The position numbers were made by a program, and so were the translations under genes. Below, piece after piece: positions 1 to 6,265 of a stretch of 6,375 nucleotides of DNA (positions within the stretch are counted from its first letter, which is position 1; the number at the start of each line of letters is the position of its first letter). Location: NCBI GenBank assembly GCA_964637695.1, contig CAZWVF010000086.1, positions 1 through 6,375 on the forward strand. Direction: 5' to 3'. This DNA comes from JAGLTZ01 sp964637695. Its GTDB lineage: Bacteria; Blakebacterota; Blakebacteria; Blakebacterales; Blakebacteraceae. The notes under the pieces were generated by a model. That model did not search any database and was not told the DNA's origin. It was given only the letters and a program-made list of their open reading frames with translations.

Positions 1-16
1 GAAAGCTCATATGTAA

Positions 17-45
17 AGTATCCGGCCAGCCGCCCTGCCTGTCAA
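17..45 (-). promoter_or_regulatory. possible leftward sigma70-type promoter
   Basis: Read on the minus strand, a perfect TTGACA -35 box lies at 45-40. After a 17-base spacer comes GATACT at 22-17, which matches 4 of 6 positions of TATAAT. Transcription would leave the window to the left, so no target gene can be seen. The -35 box lies on the far side of the hairpin repeat at 50-83 from the tRNA promoter, so the two would be divergent. The assignment rests on sequence match alone. Confidence 0.3.
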
Positions 46-49
46 CATA

Positions 50-83
50 CACTAGTGTCATGTCGCGTGACGGGGCACTAGTG
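50..83 (+). repeat. hairpin-forming dispersed repeat, copy 1
   Basis: This is an imperfect palindrome. Arm 50-64 pairs with arm 69-83 around a GCGT loop (65-68). The outer 8 bases, CACTAGTG, are identical on both ends. The inner part has two T-G wobbles (58/75, 61/72) and one A-G mismatch (60/73). A second copy with the same arm sequences lies in opposite orientation at 6203-6239. The copies share TAGTGTCATG at one end and GGGCACTA at the other but differ in the loop, which is what a dispersed REP-like or MITE-like element looks like. No T-run follows, so it is not a typical intrinsic terminator. It carries no coding potential. Confidence 0.75.
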
Positions 84-89
84 GCAGGG

Positions 90-118
90 TTGACACACCA
101 ACAGCTCTGGAGCATATT
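90..118 (+). promoter_or_regulatory. promoter of tRNA-Gly
   Basis: The -35 box TTGACA at 90-95 is a perfect consensus. A 17-base spacer leads to CATATT at 113-118, which matches 4 of 6 positions of TATAAT. Transcription would begin around 125, leaving a very short 5' leader before the tRNA at 133. No terminator is visible after the tRNA, so the same transcript could run on into the gene starting at 340. Confidence 0.6.
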
Positions 119-132
119 TTTCTGTTCTTAAG

Positions 133-326
<194 letters not shown>

Positions 327-332
327 AGGAGG
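327..332 (+). promoter_or_regulatory. ribosome binding site that decides a CTG start
   Basis: AGGAGG at 327-332 is a near-perfect Shine-Dalgarno sequence. Seven bases downstream, in the reading frame of the AI-2E gene, lies CTG at 340. The frame is open from the TAA at 301-303 onward and contains no ATG, GTG or TTG before the TTG at 454, which itself has no comparable ribosome binding site. Confidence 0.7.
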
Positions 333-339
333 CGGAGCC

Positions 340-1665
340 CTGAATCAGGAAGCTGAAAAAGCCGGGAGTCGCACGGCCGCAGGTCCACTTATTGCCGGCG
401 TTCTCCTGCTCGTCGGTCTCTATCTGACAACCCGGCAGATAATTGGACCCTTTTTGCTCTTTATTGCGCTTCTCGTACTGCTCCATCCATGGTGGAAAGA
501 GAAATGGGCACATGCCTTCATACTGGTAGGATCCCTCTTCTTTGCCATCTGGCTGGTTGCTGAATTACAGGTAGTGCTGGTTCCCTTCGCGCTCGGTCTT
601 CTGCTCGCATATCTACTCGATCCGCTGATAGACCGCATCGAGACCTGGAAGGTGCCGCGCACGGCTGCGATAGGGGGACTGGTACTGATCTCGCTGGTTG
701 CTGTCTGCGTCATCATGATTTCGATTGTTCCGATTCTTGTGGATCAGATCGGATCACTCATAAACAACATGCCCGGCTATTTCGGTCAGATTCAGAGCTG
801 GTTCGATTCAAGACTTCTGCCCTGGCTGGGCGGGATGGGCTTCAACGTGAGTCCTGAAACCCTGTCGGAGGTGTTTTTCGGTGAAGGAGCCGAAGCGGGG
901 CAGATGCTGCAGGGGCTTCTGGGTGGTGCTCTGGAGTTTACGAGCGGGCTCTACACGCTTCTTGCCCAGCTCCTGAACCTGCTGCTGATACCTGTCGTTT
1001 CATTTTACCTGCTCAAGGATTATGACATTATCGCGGCATGGGCGGGAGAGCTGATTCCTCCGGATCGCAAACCGTTCATCAGCAGGCTTGGCGGCGATAT
1101 CGGCAAGGCACTGAGCAATTACCTGCGCGGGCAGTTCGCAGTCTGTGTCATTATCGGTCTGCTCTACGGGATCGGATTGGGGGTCATGGGAATCCAGTAT
1201 GCAGCCCTGCTGGGGCTGGCTGCAGCAGTCCTCTCCCTGATTCCCTATGTCGGCAGCATATTGACCATGCTGATAGCCGGGTCGGTGGCTCTTCTCGGAC
1301 CGGCACCGCTTGGCGATCTGCTGAAGGTCGTAATAGTCTTTGCAGGTGTACAGCTTCTGGACGGCAACCTGATCACACCGAAGATCATGGGGGAGAAGTT
1401 CGGACTTCATCCGGTAGTGATCATGTTTTCGGTCCTGGTTTTTGCAGTGCTTTTCGGTTTTGTCGGATTATTGATAGCAGTGCCTCTCACTGCGGTCCTG
1501 AAGGTTGTAGCCGACCTGCTCCTGGATCATTACAGGAATTGTGACCTCTTCATCCGTCAGGATGACGAAGAGGATGCCGGCAGCGATGCCTCAGCATCTG
1601 TGTCATCGGCGGCTGACGGTACGGGATCGGAAACACCTGCAGCAGAAACAGATATTTCGGAATAA
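340..1665 (+). CDS. AI-2E family (PerM/UPF0118) transporter, probable CTG start
   Basis: This is a polytopic inner-membrane protein of the AI-2E/UPF0118 family; members have been linked to export of autoinducer-2 or, in other branches, to Na+/H+ exchange, so the substrate is unknown. From the CTG it is 441 aa. Hydrophobic segments lie near residues 16-30, 34-48, 58-74, 78-92 and 108-133, followed by a soluble-looking loop (about 140-190) and a C-terminal membrane bundle (about 200-395). Family signatures are PVVSFYLLKD (218-227), YLRGQ (261-265), SLIPYVGSIL (299-308), QLLDGNLITPKIMG (338-351) and GFVGLLIAVPLTA (373-385). The last 35 residues are a Ser/Ala/acidic hydrophilic tail. I chose CTG 340 over TTG 454 because of AGGAGG seven bases upstream and because TTG would cut into a membrane segment. 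The stop lies two bases before the next gene, which suggests co-transcription and translational coupling. Family call sure, start less so. Confidence 0.9.
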   Translation: MNQEAEKAGSRTAAGPLIAGVLLLVGLYLTTRQIIGPFLLFIALLVLLHPWWKEKWAHAFILVGSLFFAIWLVAELQVVLVPFALGLLLAYLLDPLIDRIETWKVPRTAAIGGLVLISLVAVCVIMISIVPILVDQIGSLINNMPGYFGQIQSWFDSRLLPWLGGMGFNVSPETLSEVFFGEGAEAGQMLQGLLGGALEFTSGLYTLLAQLLNLLLIPVVSFYLLKDYDIIAAWAGELIPPDRKPFISRLGGDIGKALSNYLRGQFAVCVIIGLLYGIGLGVMGIQYAALLGLAAAVLSLIPYVGSILTMLIAGSVALLGPAPLGDLLKVVIVFAGVQLLDGNLITPKIMGEKFGLHPVVIMFSVLVFAVLFGFVGLLIAVPLTAVLKVVADLLLDHYRNCDLFIRQDDEEDAGSDASASVSSAADGTGSETPAAETDISE

Positions 1666-1667
1666 GC

Positions 1668-3005
1668 ATGAAAATCATCGGTATCCGGCCGGGAAGTCCT
1701 GCTTCCCGCCTTAAGGTTTCTCCCGGGGATGAGCTCGTCTCCATCAATGGTCACCCGATAGACGACCACATAGACTATGCCTTCCATTCAGCGGATGAGG
1801 AACTTGAGCTGGCTGTAGCCAGCGGAGAAGAAACCTCCACGTTTCGGATCGTCAAGCAGTACGAAGATGACGCCGGTTTCGATTTCGGGCCGCTGCCCGT
1901 GCGGGTGTGTGGAGACAACTGCATATTCTGTTTCATCCATCAGAATCCTGAAGGTGTCAGGGAGTCACTGCTGCTGCAGGATGAGGATTACCGGCATTCC
2001 TTTCTGCACGGCAGCTACATTACCCTGGATAACCTGAGTGAGGCTGATTTCGGGCGAATCCTGGAAATGAAACTCAGTCCCCTCTACGTGTCTGTGCACA
2101 CTACCGATCCGGATCTGCGTGAAAGGATGCTGCGCAGTAAAAGAGCAGGGCGGCTGATCACCCGCCTGGAACGACTGCTGGATGGGGGCATCCGGATATA
2201 TGCCCAGATAGTGCTGGTTCCCGGCTGGAACGATGGACCGCATTTGAAGAAAACCCTCTTCGACCTGGTCGAGTACCACCCCGGAATAATATCGGTTGCA
2301 GTGGTGCCGGTGGGACTGACCGACCACCGCCGGGCACTGGTGGAACTGCGCAGGCTCTCCCCGGTGGAATTGCGTCAGGTGATAGATGAGTGCGAGCAGT
2401 GGCGGGCGGTTTTCCAGCAGCAGCATGGGGCACGATTCGTTTTCCTTTCTGATGAGTTCTTCCTGGCATCGGGAACCGCTCTTCCAGAGACGGGCTGGTA
2501 TGAAGGTGCTGACCAGGAAGAGAATGGGGTGGGGCTGGCGGCCGGTTTCGTTGACCGGTTCCTGAAGGAGGAGGAGAAACTCAGAGTCATTCTCAAAGAG
2601 AGGATCGAAGAGGGCCAGGCTCCGCTGAGCATTACGGCTTGTACGGGTGAGATGGGTATGGAGATGTTCCGCCGTCACCTGCTCAACAGCCTGGAAAAGA
2701 TGGAGGGTCTGGATTTCAGGTTGATCGAAACCTCCAGCACTTACTTCGGCAGCAGGATAACCACATCGGGCCTGCTTGCAGGACAATGCTTTACTGCTGC
2801 ACTCGAAGGATTCGACTTCTCACGAACCGATGCTTTACTCCTGCCTCCGAACTGCATTAATAACGATGGCATGTTCCTCGATGACACGGAGTTTCAGGAA
2901 TTCGCACAGAGTTATCCCTGTGATGTCGAAAGGGGCAGTTACACTCTCGCAGCCGATATTCTGAAGATCGCAGACAATTCTGCACCGACCCGACCTGGAG
3001 CGTAG
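1668..3005 (+). CDS. PDZ / radical-SAM / DUF512 protein
   Basis: This is a 445-aa cytosolic protein with the three-part layout of the DUF512 family and about the family's usual length. A PDZ-like domain (residues 1 to about 60) carries PGSPASRL and SPGDELVSINGHPIDD. A radical-SAM-like core (about 75-265) has Cys81, Cys85 and Cys88 in CxxxCxxC spacing (CGDNCIFCF), expected to bind a 4Fe-4S cluster, followed by DEDYRHSFLHGSYITL and LSPLYVSVHTTDPDLR. The C-terminal DUF512 domain (about 280-440) has STYFGSRITTSGLLAGQ and a FLDD motif (403-406). The reaction and substrate are not established for this family as far as I know. ATG 1668 follows the upstream stop by two bases, with CGGAA (1658-1662) as a weak ribosome binding site, so coupling is likely. 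Der starts four bases after its stop; adjacency of DUF512 and der recurs across bacteria, which hints at a related role, but this is inference. Confidence 0.92.
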   Translation: MKIIGIRPGSPASRLKVSPGDELVSINGHPIDDHIDYAFHSADEELELAVASGEETSTFRIVKQYEDDAGFDFGPLPVRVCGDNCIFCFIHQNPEGVRESLLLQDEDYRHSFLHGSYITLDNLSEADFGRILEMKLSPLYVSVHTTDPDLRERMLRSKRAGRLITRLERLLDGGIRIYAQIVLVPGWNDGPHLKKTLFDLVEYHPGIISVAVVPVGLTDHRRALVELRRLSPVELRQVIDECEQWRAVFQQQHGARFVFLSDEFFLASGTALPETGWYEGADQEENGVGLAAGFVDRFLKEEEKLRVILKERIEEGQAPLSITACTGEMGMEMFRRHLLNSLEKMEGLDFRLIETSSTYFGSRITTSGLLAGQCFTAALEGFDFSRTDALLLPPNCINNDGMFLDDTEFQEFAQSYPCDVERGSYTLAADILKIADNSAPTRPGA

Positions 3006-3009
3006 TAAA

Positions 3010-4362
3010 GTGAGCTCACATCCGTTGATAGCGATTGTCGGCCGGCCCAATGTCGGCAAGTCGACCCTGTTCAACCGGATCATCCGGCGCCGGCAGGCCG
3101 TGGTGGATGAGGTCTCCGGAGTAACTCGAGACAGGATCTATGCTCATGCTGAGTGGGCGGGAATACCATTCAGGCTCGTTGATACCGGCGGACTCGTTCC
3201 CAATTCGAAAGATCCCATGGAGGTGGCAGTCCGGGCCCAGGCAGGCGTGGCGATAGCCGAGGCAGACCTGGTTCTCTTTGTTGCCGATGTAGAAACCGGC
3301 GTGACCGATCTCGACTCCCAGGTTGCCTCAGAGCTGCAACGATCGGGACAGCCGGTGGTGCTGGCGGTCAACAAGGTGGACAATGCAGAAAGGGAAGCTG
3401 GAATCCACGAATTCCGTTCGCTGGGTCTCGGAAATCCATGGCCGCTCTCTGCGATTTCGGGTCGGGGTAGCGGTGACATGCTCGATGCCGTGGTGGATGC
3501 ACTGAGCGGGATATCGACAGACCTGGTTCAGAAATTACTCGTGGGAAGTTCCGAAGATGAAGAGAAGGAGTCTCCCCTGAAGATCGCGGTTCTGGGCCGT
3601 CCCAACGTCGGCAAGTCTTTGTATGTGAATACGGTCTGCGGAACCGAAAGGGTCATAGTCAGTCCCAGGGCGGGAACAACCCGCGATTCCGCTGACATCG
3701 AGGTCGAGGTGAAGGGACAGACCCTGATCCTCATCGATACCGCGGGTCTGCGCAGGAAATCAAAAGTAGTTGAGAATATTGAGTATTACAGCGCATTGAG
3801 AGCGCTCCAGAGTCTGGACCGGTGTGACGTTGCTCTTCTGCTCATCGATGCCGTGGAGAACGTTTCACATCAGGATGCCCGCATTCTCGAGAGGATCCTG
3901 AACCGGGGGAAAGGGGCGGTCCTGGTCATCAACAAATGGGATCTGATTGAAAAAAAGACCGGTACAGCCGAAGAATATGAAAAGGAAATTCGGGATCGCC
4001 TTCCCTTCGCCAGGTTCGTTCCGGTTGTATACATATCCTCCAAAACGGGCCAGCGGGTTGAAAAGGCACTCGATCTGGCATCCGCGGCAGGCAAGACCCG
4101 TCGAACCCGGATTCAGACGGCAAAATTCAATTCCTTCATGGAATCGAAGATCAAAAGCAAAGAAGCGATCACACCGGCCATGGGTGATGTGCGGATATCG
4201 TATGCCGTTCAGGCTGACGTGGAACCGCCCGGATTTGTCTTCTTTGTCAACGATCCCAAAAAGGTAAAGCCCAACTTTAAGCGGTATCTGGAACGTCGTA
4301 TAAGGCAAGAGTTTAACCTGACAGGAACTCCAATTCGTCTTAGCTTCAGGTCAAAGACTTGA
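3010..4362 (+). CDS. der: ribosome-biogenesis GTPase Der (EngA)
   Basis: Der is a tandem-GTPase that binds the ribosome and is needed for maturation of the 50S subunit. At 450 aa it is of normal length. GTPase domain 1 shows G1 GRPNVGKST (11-19), the switch I threonine in GVTRD (37-41), G3 DTGG (58-61), G4 NKVD (121-124) and G5 near SA (147-148). An acidic linker (about 178-188) leads to domain 2 with G1 GRPNVGKSL (196-204), AGTTRDS (221-227), DTAG (243-246), NKWD (308-311) and SSKTG (343-347). A KH-like domain (about 360-450) ends the protein, with PPGFVFFVN, RYLERRIRQEF and GTPIRLSFR. The second P-loop reads GKSLYVN where family members usually have GKS followed by S/T-L; the Mg-binding Ser203 is kept. 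The GTG start at 3010 is preceded by GGAG (2997-3000), nine bases away, and follows the upstream stop by four bases. Confidence 0.97.
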   Translation: MSSHPLIAIVGRPNVGKSTLFNRIIRRRQAVVDEVSGVTRDRIYAHAEWAGIPFRLVDTGGLVPNSKDPMEVAVRAQAGVAIAEADLVLFVADVETGVTDLDSQVASELQRSGQPVVLAVNKVDNAEREAGIHEFRSLGLGNPWPLSAISGRGSGDMLDAVVDALSGISTDLVQKLLVGSSEDEEKESPLKIAVLGRPNVGKSLYVNTVCGTERVIVSPRAGTTRDSADIEVEVKGQTLILIDTAGLRRKSKVVENIEYYSALRALQSLDRCDVALLLIDAVENVSHQDARILERILNRGKGAVLVINKWDLIEKKTGTAEEYEKEIRDRLPFARFVPVVYISSKTGQRVEKALDLASAAGKTRRTRIQTAKFNSFMESKIKSKEAITPAMGDVRISYAVQADVEPPGFVFFVNDPKKVKPNFKRYLERRIRQEFNLTGTPIRLSFRSKT

Positions 4363-4387
4363 CAGCTTCGGGCAGCGGGCCTAACAT
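4359..4387 (+). promoter_or_regulatory. candidate promoter for plsY-gpsA
   Basis: A perfect TTGACA -35 box at 4359-4364 contains the der stop codon TGA (4360-4362). A 17-base spacer leads to TAACAT at 4382-4387, matching 4 of 6 positions of TATAAT. Transcription would start near 4394, about 50 bases before plsY. It would let the lipid genes be expressed apart from der. The -10 box coincides with the loop of an inverted repeat at 4368-4399, so the signal may belong to that structure instead. Confidence 0.45.
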
Positions 4388-4399
4388 GGCTCGACCCGA
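4368..4399 (+). repeat. inverted repeat (hairpin) between der and plsY
   Basis: The outer stem TCGGG (4368-4372) pairs with CCCGA (4395-4399). The inner stem CGGGCC (4376-4381) pairs with GGCTCG (4388-4393), with one G-T wobble. A small internal loop (CAG/A) separates the two stems, giving 11 pairs in all. The six-base loop is TAACAT. It begins six bases after the der stop codon. No T-run follows (the next bases are CCCCGTTCTC), so it is not a canonical intrinsic terminator. It could still act as a 3'-end stabiliser or pause site for the der transcript. Confidence 0.55.
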
Positions 4400-4445
4400 C
4401 CCCGTTCTCACTCTGACCGGATAACAGAAGGAAAGCTGAGGGATT

Positions 4446-5195
4446 GTGACAACCTTAATTCTGGTACTGCTGCTTTCATACCTGATCGGCTCAATCCCGA
4501 CCTCGATAATTGCCGGAAAACTCACCGGGGGTATAGATATCCGCAAGCACGGCTCGAAAAATGCCGGCGCAACAAACGTCTACAGAGTGCTGGGTCTTGG
4601 ACCGGCCATATTAGTGGCAATAGTGGATATCCTGAAGGGTGCGGCGGCCGCACTCCTGATTGTCAGGATCCAGATCGGCGATCCGGCACCCGTCAGCATG
4701 ATTATGCTGCAGCTGATGGCAGGTGGTTCCGCTATCGTCGGTCATATCTGGCCGGTCTTCGCCAGGTTCAAAGGTGGAAAGGGCGTGGCCACCATGATCG
4801 GTGTTCTGATCGGCATCATTCCGACAGCGCTTGCTGCAGCACTCGCGGTCTGGCTGATTCTGCTATTTTCCTCCCGGATCATGAGCGTTGCCAGCCTCGG
4901 AGCGGCAGTCATGCTGCCGATTGCGACCTGGATCTGGGAGAGCAATCCCGATGGTTCCATCAGCCGGGAACTGATGGTATTCACACTGATCCTCTGTGTA
5001 CTGATTTTCTTTACACACCGTGAAAACATCAGGCGATTGCTGAGAGGGGAAGAACTCTCTCTGGGCAGAATAAAAGCCGGGCGGGATAAGACTCCGCCAC
5101 CTGCGGACAATTTCTCACCGAAAATAACCGATAAGGTCTCTCAAAATACATCCGAGAGAATTTCTGAAATTCCAGTACAGGATAAGCGGGGATGA
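4446..5195 (+). CDS. plsY: glycerol-3-phosphate acyltransferase PlsY
   Basis: PlsY is an inner-membrane enzyme that moves an acyl group from acyl-phosphate to position 1 of sn-glycerol 3-phosphate, giving lysophosphatidate. The three family motifs are in order: SYLIGSIPTS (11-20) with DIRKHGSKNAGATNVYRVLG (31-50); GHIWPVFARFKGGKGVAT (99-116); and SRIMSVASLGA (143-153). The closing HRENIRRLLRGEE (191-203) is also typical. Hydrophobic segments lie near residues 3-22, 53-72, 82-98, 117-141, 145-162 and 174-190. At 249 aa it exceeds the usual length of about 200 because of a hydrophilic tail (about 209-249). Start GTG 4446 places the first motif where other PlsY proteins have it; GAGGGA (4438-4443) is a close ribosome binding site. 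The stop overlaps the gpsA start (ATGA), and GpsA supplies its acceptor substrate. PlsX, which makes acyl-phosphate, is not in the window. Confidence 0.96.
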   Translation: MTTLILVLLLSYLIGSIPTSIIAGKLTGGIDIRKHGSKNAGATNVYRVLGLGPAILVAIVDILKGAAAALLIVRIQIGDPAPVSMIMLQLMAGGSAIVGHIWPVFARFKGGKGVATMIGVLIGIIPTALAAALAVWLILLFSSRIMSVASLGAAVMLPIATWIWESNPDGSISRELMVFTLILCVLIFFTHRENIRRLLRGEELSLGRIKAGRDKTPPPADNFSPKITDKVSQNTSERISEIPVQDKRG

Positions 5196-6205
5196 AAGTC
5201 ACTTTACTGGGAGCCGGTTCGTGGGGAACAGCCCTGTCGGTTCTGCTGAACGAGAACAATCACGAAGTTCGAATGTGGGAGTTTTTTCCGGAGCTGGCAG
5301 ATGAACTGATCAACCAGCGGGAGAATGTCAGGATGCTTCCCGGCATCGCCATCCCCGAATCGATTCTCATCACAAATGATCTCGCCTCGGCACTCGATGA
5401 CACAGAAGTGGTAGTGTTCGTTGTACCCACAACGGCAGTTAGAACTACGGCCAGAGCCGCGGCTCCCCATATCGCTGACGACCCTCTCGTCGTCAATACC
5501 GGCAAGGGGATAGAGCAGGGTACTACCATGCGGATCAGCGAGATACTGGACGAAGAACTGGGTGACCGGATCACAGGTCATACTGTAACCCTCTCCGGCC
5601 CCAGCCATGCCGAAGAGGTGAGCCGGAAGATTCCTACAACGGTTGTTGCCGCCAGCCCCGACATGGACGCGGCGCGAATGACACAGATGGTATTCAACAC
5701 GGAGACTTTCCGCGTCTACACCAACAGCGATCAACTCGGCGTCGAACTGGCCGGATCTTTGAAGAATGTGATCGCAGTTGCAGCGGGAGTACTCGACGGG
5801 CTCGGATTCGGTGATAATACCAAGGGAGCTTTGATGACCAGGGGGCTGGCCGAGATCAGCCGCCTGGGAGTGGAACTGGGAGCGGACCCTTTGACCTTCG
5901 CCGGTCTGTCCGGTATGGGTGATCTCATTACAACCTGCATCAGCAGGCACTCCAGGAACAGGCACCTGGGTGAGGAGATAGGTCGAGGCAGGACACTCGA
6001 CGAGGCACTTGCCGGCATGGTAATGGTGGCCGAGGGAGTCAACATGATACGCAGCGCACATGAACTGGCTGTGAAAACTGGTGTTGAGATGCCCATCACA
6101 ACAGCCATGTTCGAAGTGCTCTTTGAGCAGAAGAAGCCCCAGCAGGCGGTGCTTGAACTCATGACCCGAGAACTCAAGCCCGAGCTGGAACACCATCGGG
6201 ACTAG
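5192..6205 (+). CDS. gpsA: glycerol-3-phosphate dehydrogenase [NAD(P)+] GpsA
   Basis: GpsA is a cytosolic enzyme that reduces dihydroxyacetone phosphate to sn-glycerol 3-phosphate, the backbone for phospholipids. The protein is 337 aa, a normal length. The N-terminal Rossmann fold has LGAGSWGTAL (6-15). Next come NTGKGIE (102-108, Lys105), LSGPSHAEEV (134-143) and the catalytic-lysine motif ELAGSLKNVIAVAAG (185-199, Lys191). The C-terminal domain has LSGMGDLITTC (239-249), SRNR (254-257) and VAEGV (279-283). The ATG overlaps the plsY stop by four bases; AGGA at 5179-5182 is a ribosome binding site nine bases away, inside plsY. Co-translation with PlsY makes sense because PlsY consumes its product. 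The stop codon TAG (6203-6205) is the first three bases of the second copy of the hairpin repeat. Confidence 0.97.
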   Translation: MKVTLLGAGSWGTALSVLLNENNHEVRMWEFFPELADELINQRENVRMLPGIAIPESILITNDLASALDDTEVVVFVVPTTAVRTTARAAAPHIADDPLVVNTGKGIEQGTTMRISEILDEELGDRITGHTVTLSGPSHAEEVSRKIPTTVVAASPDMDAARMTQMVFNTETFRVYTNSDQLGVELAGSLKNVIAVAAGVLDGLGFGDNTKGALMTRGLAEISRLGVELGADPLTFAGLSGMGDLITTCISRHSRNRHLGEEIGRGRTLDEALAGMVMVAEGVNMIRSAHELAVKTGVEMPITTAMFEVLFEQKKPQQAVLELMTRELKPELEHHRD

Positions 6206-6239
6206 TGCCCTGTCACGCAGCAACCGTGGCATGACACTA
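6203..6239 (-). repeat. hairpin-forming dispersed repeat, copy 2 (inverted)
   Basis: Arm 6203-6217 pairs with 6225-6239 around a seven-base loop (6218-6224), with mismatches only at 6208/6234 and 6210/6232 and a wobble at 6213/6229. Read on the minus strand it begins TAGTGTCATG and ends GGGCACTA, exactly as copy 1 (50-83) does on the plus strand. The minus-strand reading turns the C/A mismatch into a wobble, as in copy 1. It fills most of the 60-base gpsA-merR gap and supplies the gpsA stop codon. No T-run follows. Confidence 0.75.
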
Positions 6240-6265
6240 ACTGATCCCTCGACGGAAATCGGGAA

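Noticed and set aside
1038..1544. 168-codon plus-strand frame inside the AI-2E gene
   Set aside because: It is an alternative frame of an unmistakable membrane-protein gene. Its Ser/Arg/Gly-rich translation is low in complexity and matches no family.
454..1665. TTG 454 as start of the AI-2E gene
   Set aside because: It has no ribosome binding site and would begin within a hydrophobic segment, while an in-frame CTG with AGGAGG lies 114 bases upstream.
1965..2786. 273-codon open frame on the minus strand
   Set aside because: It is the antisense shadow of the DUF512 gene, with no recognisable domain or ribosome binding site.
6203..6245. Intrinsic transcription terminator after gpsA
   Set aside because: The stem is long but no T-run follows on the plus strand; the next bases are ACTGATCCC. 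Its sequence is shared with the copy upstream of the tRNA promoter, so it is better described as a repeat.
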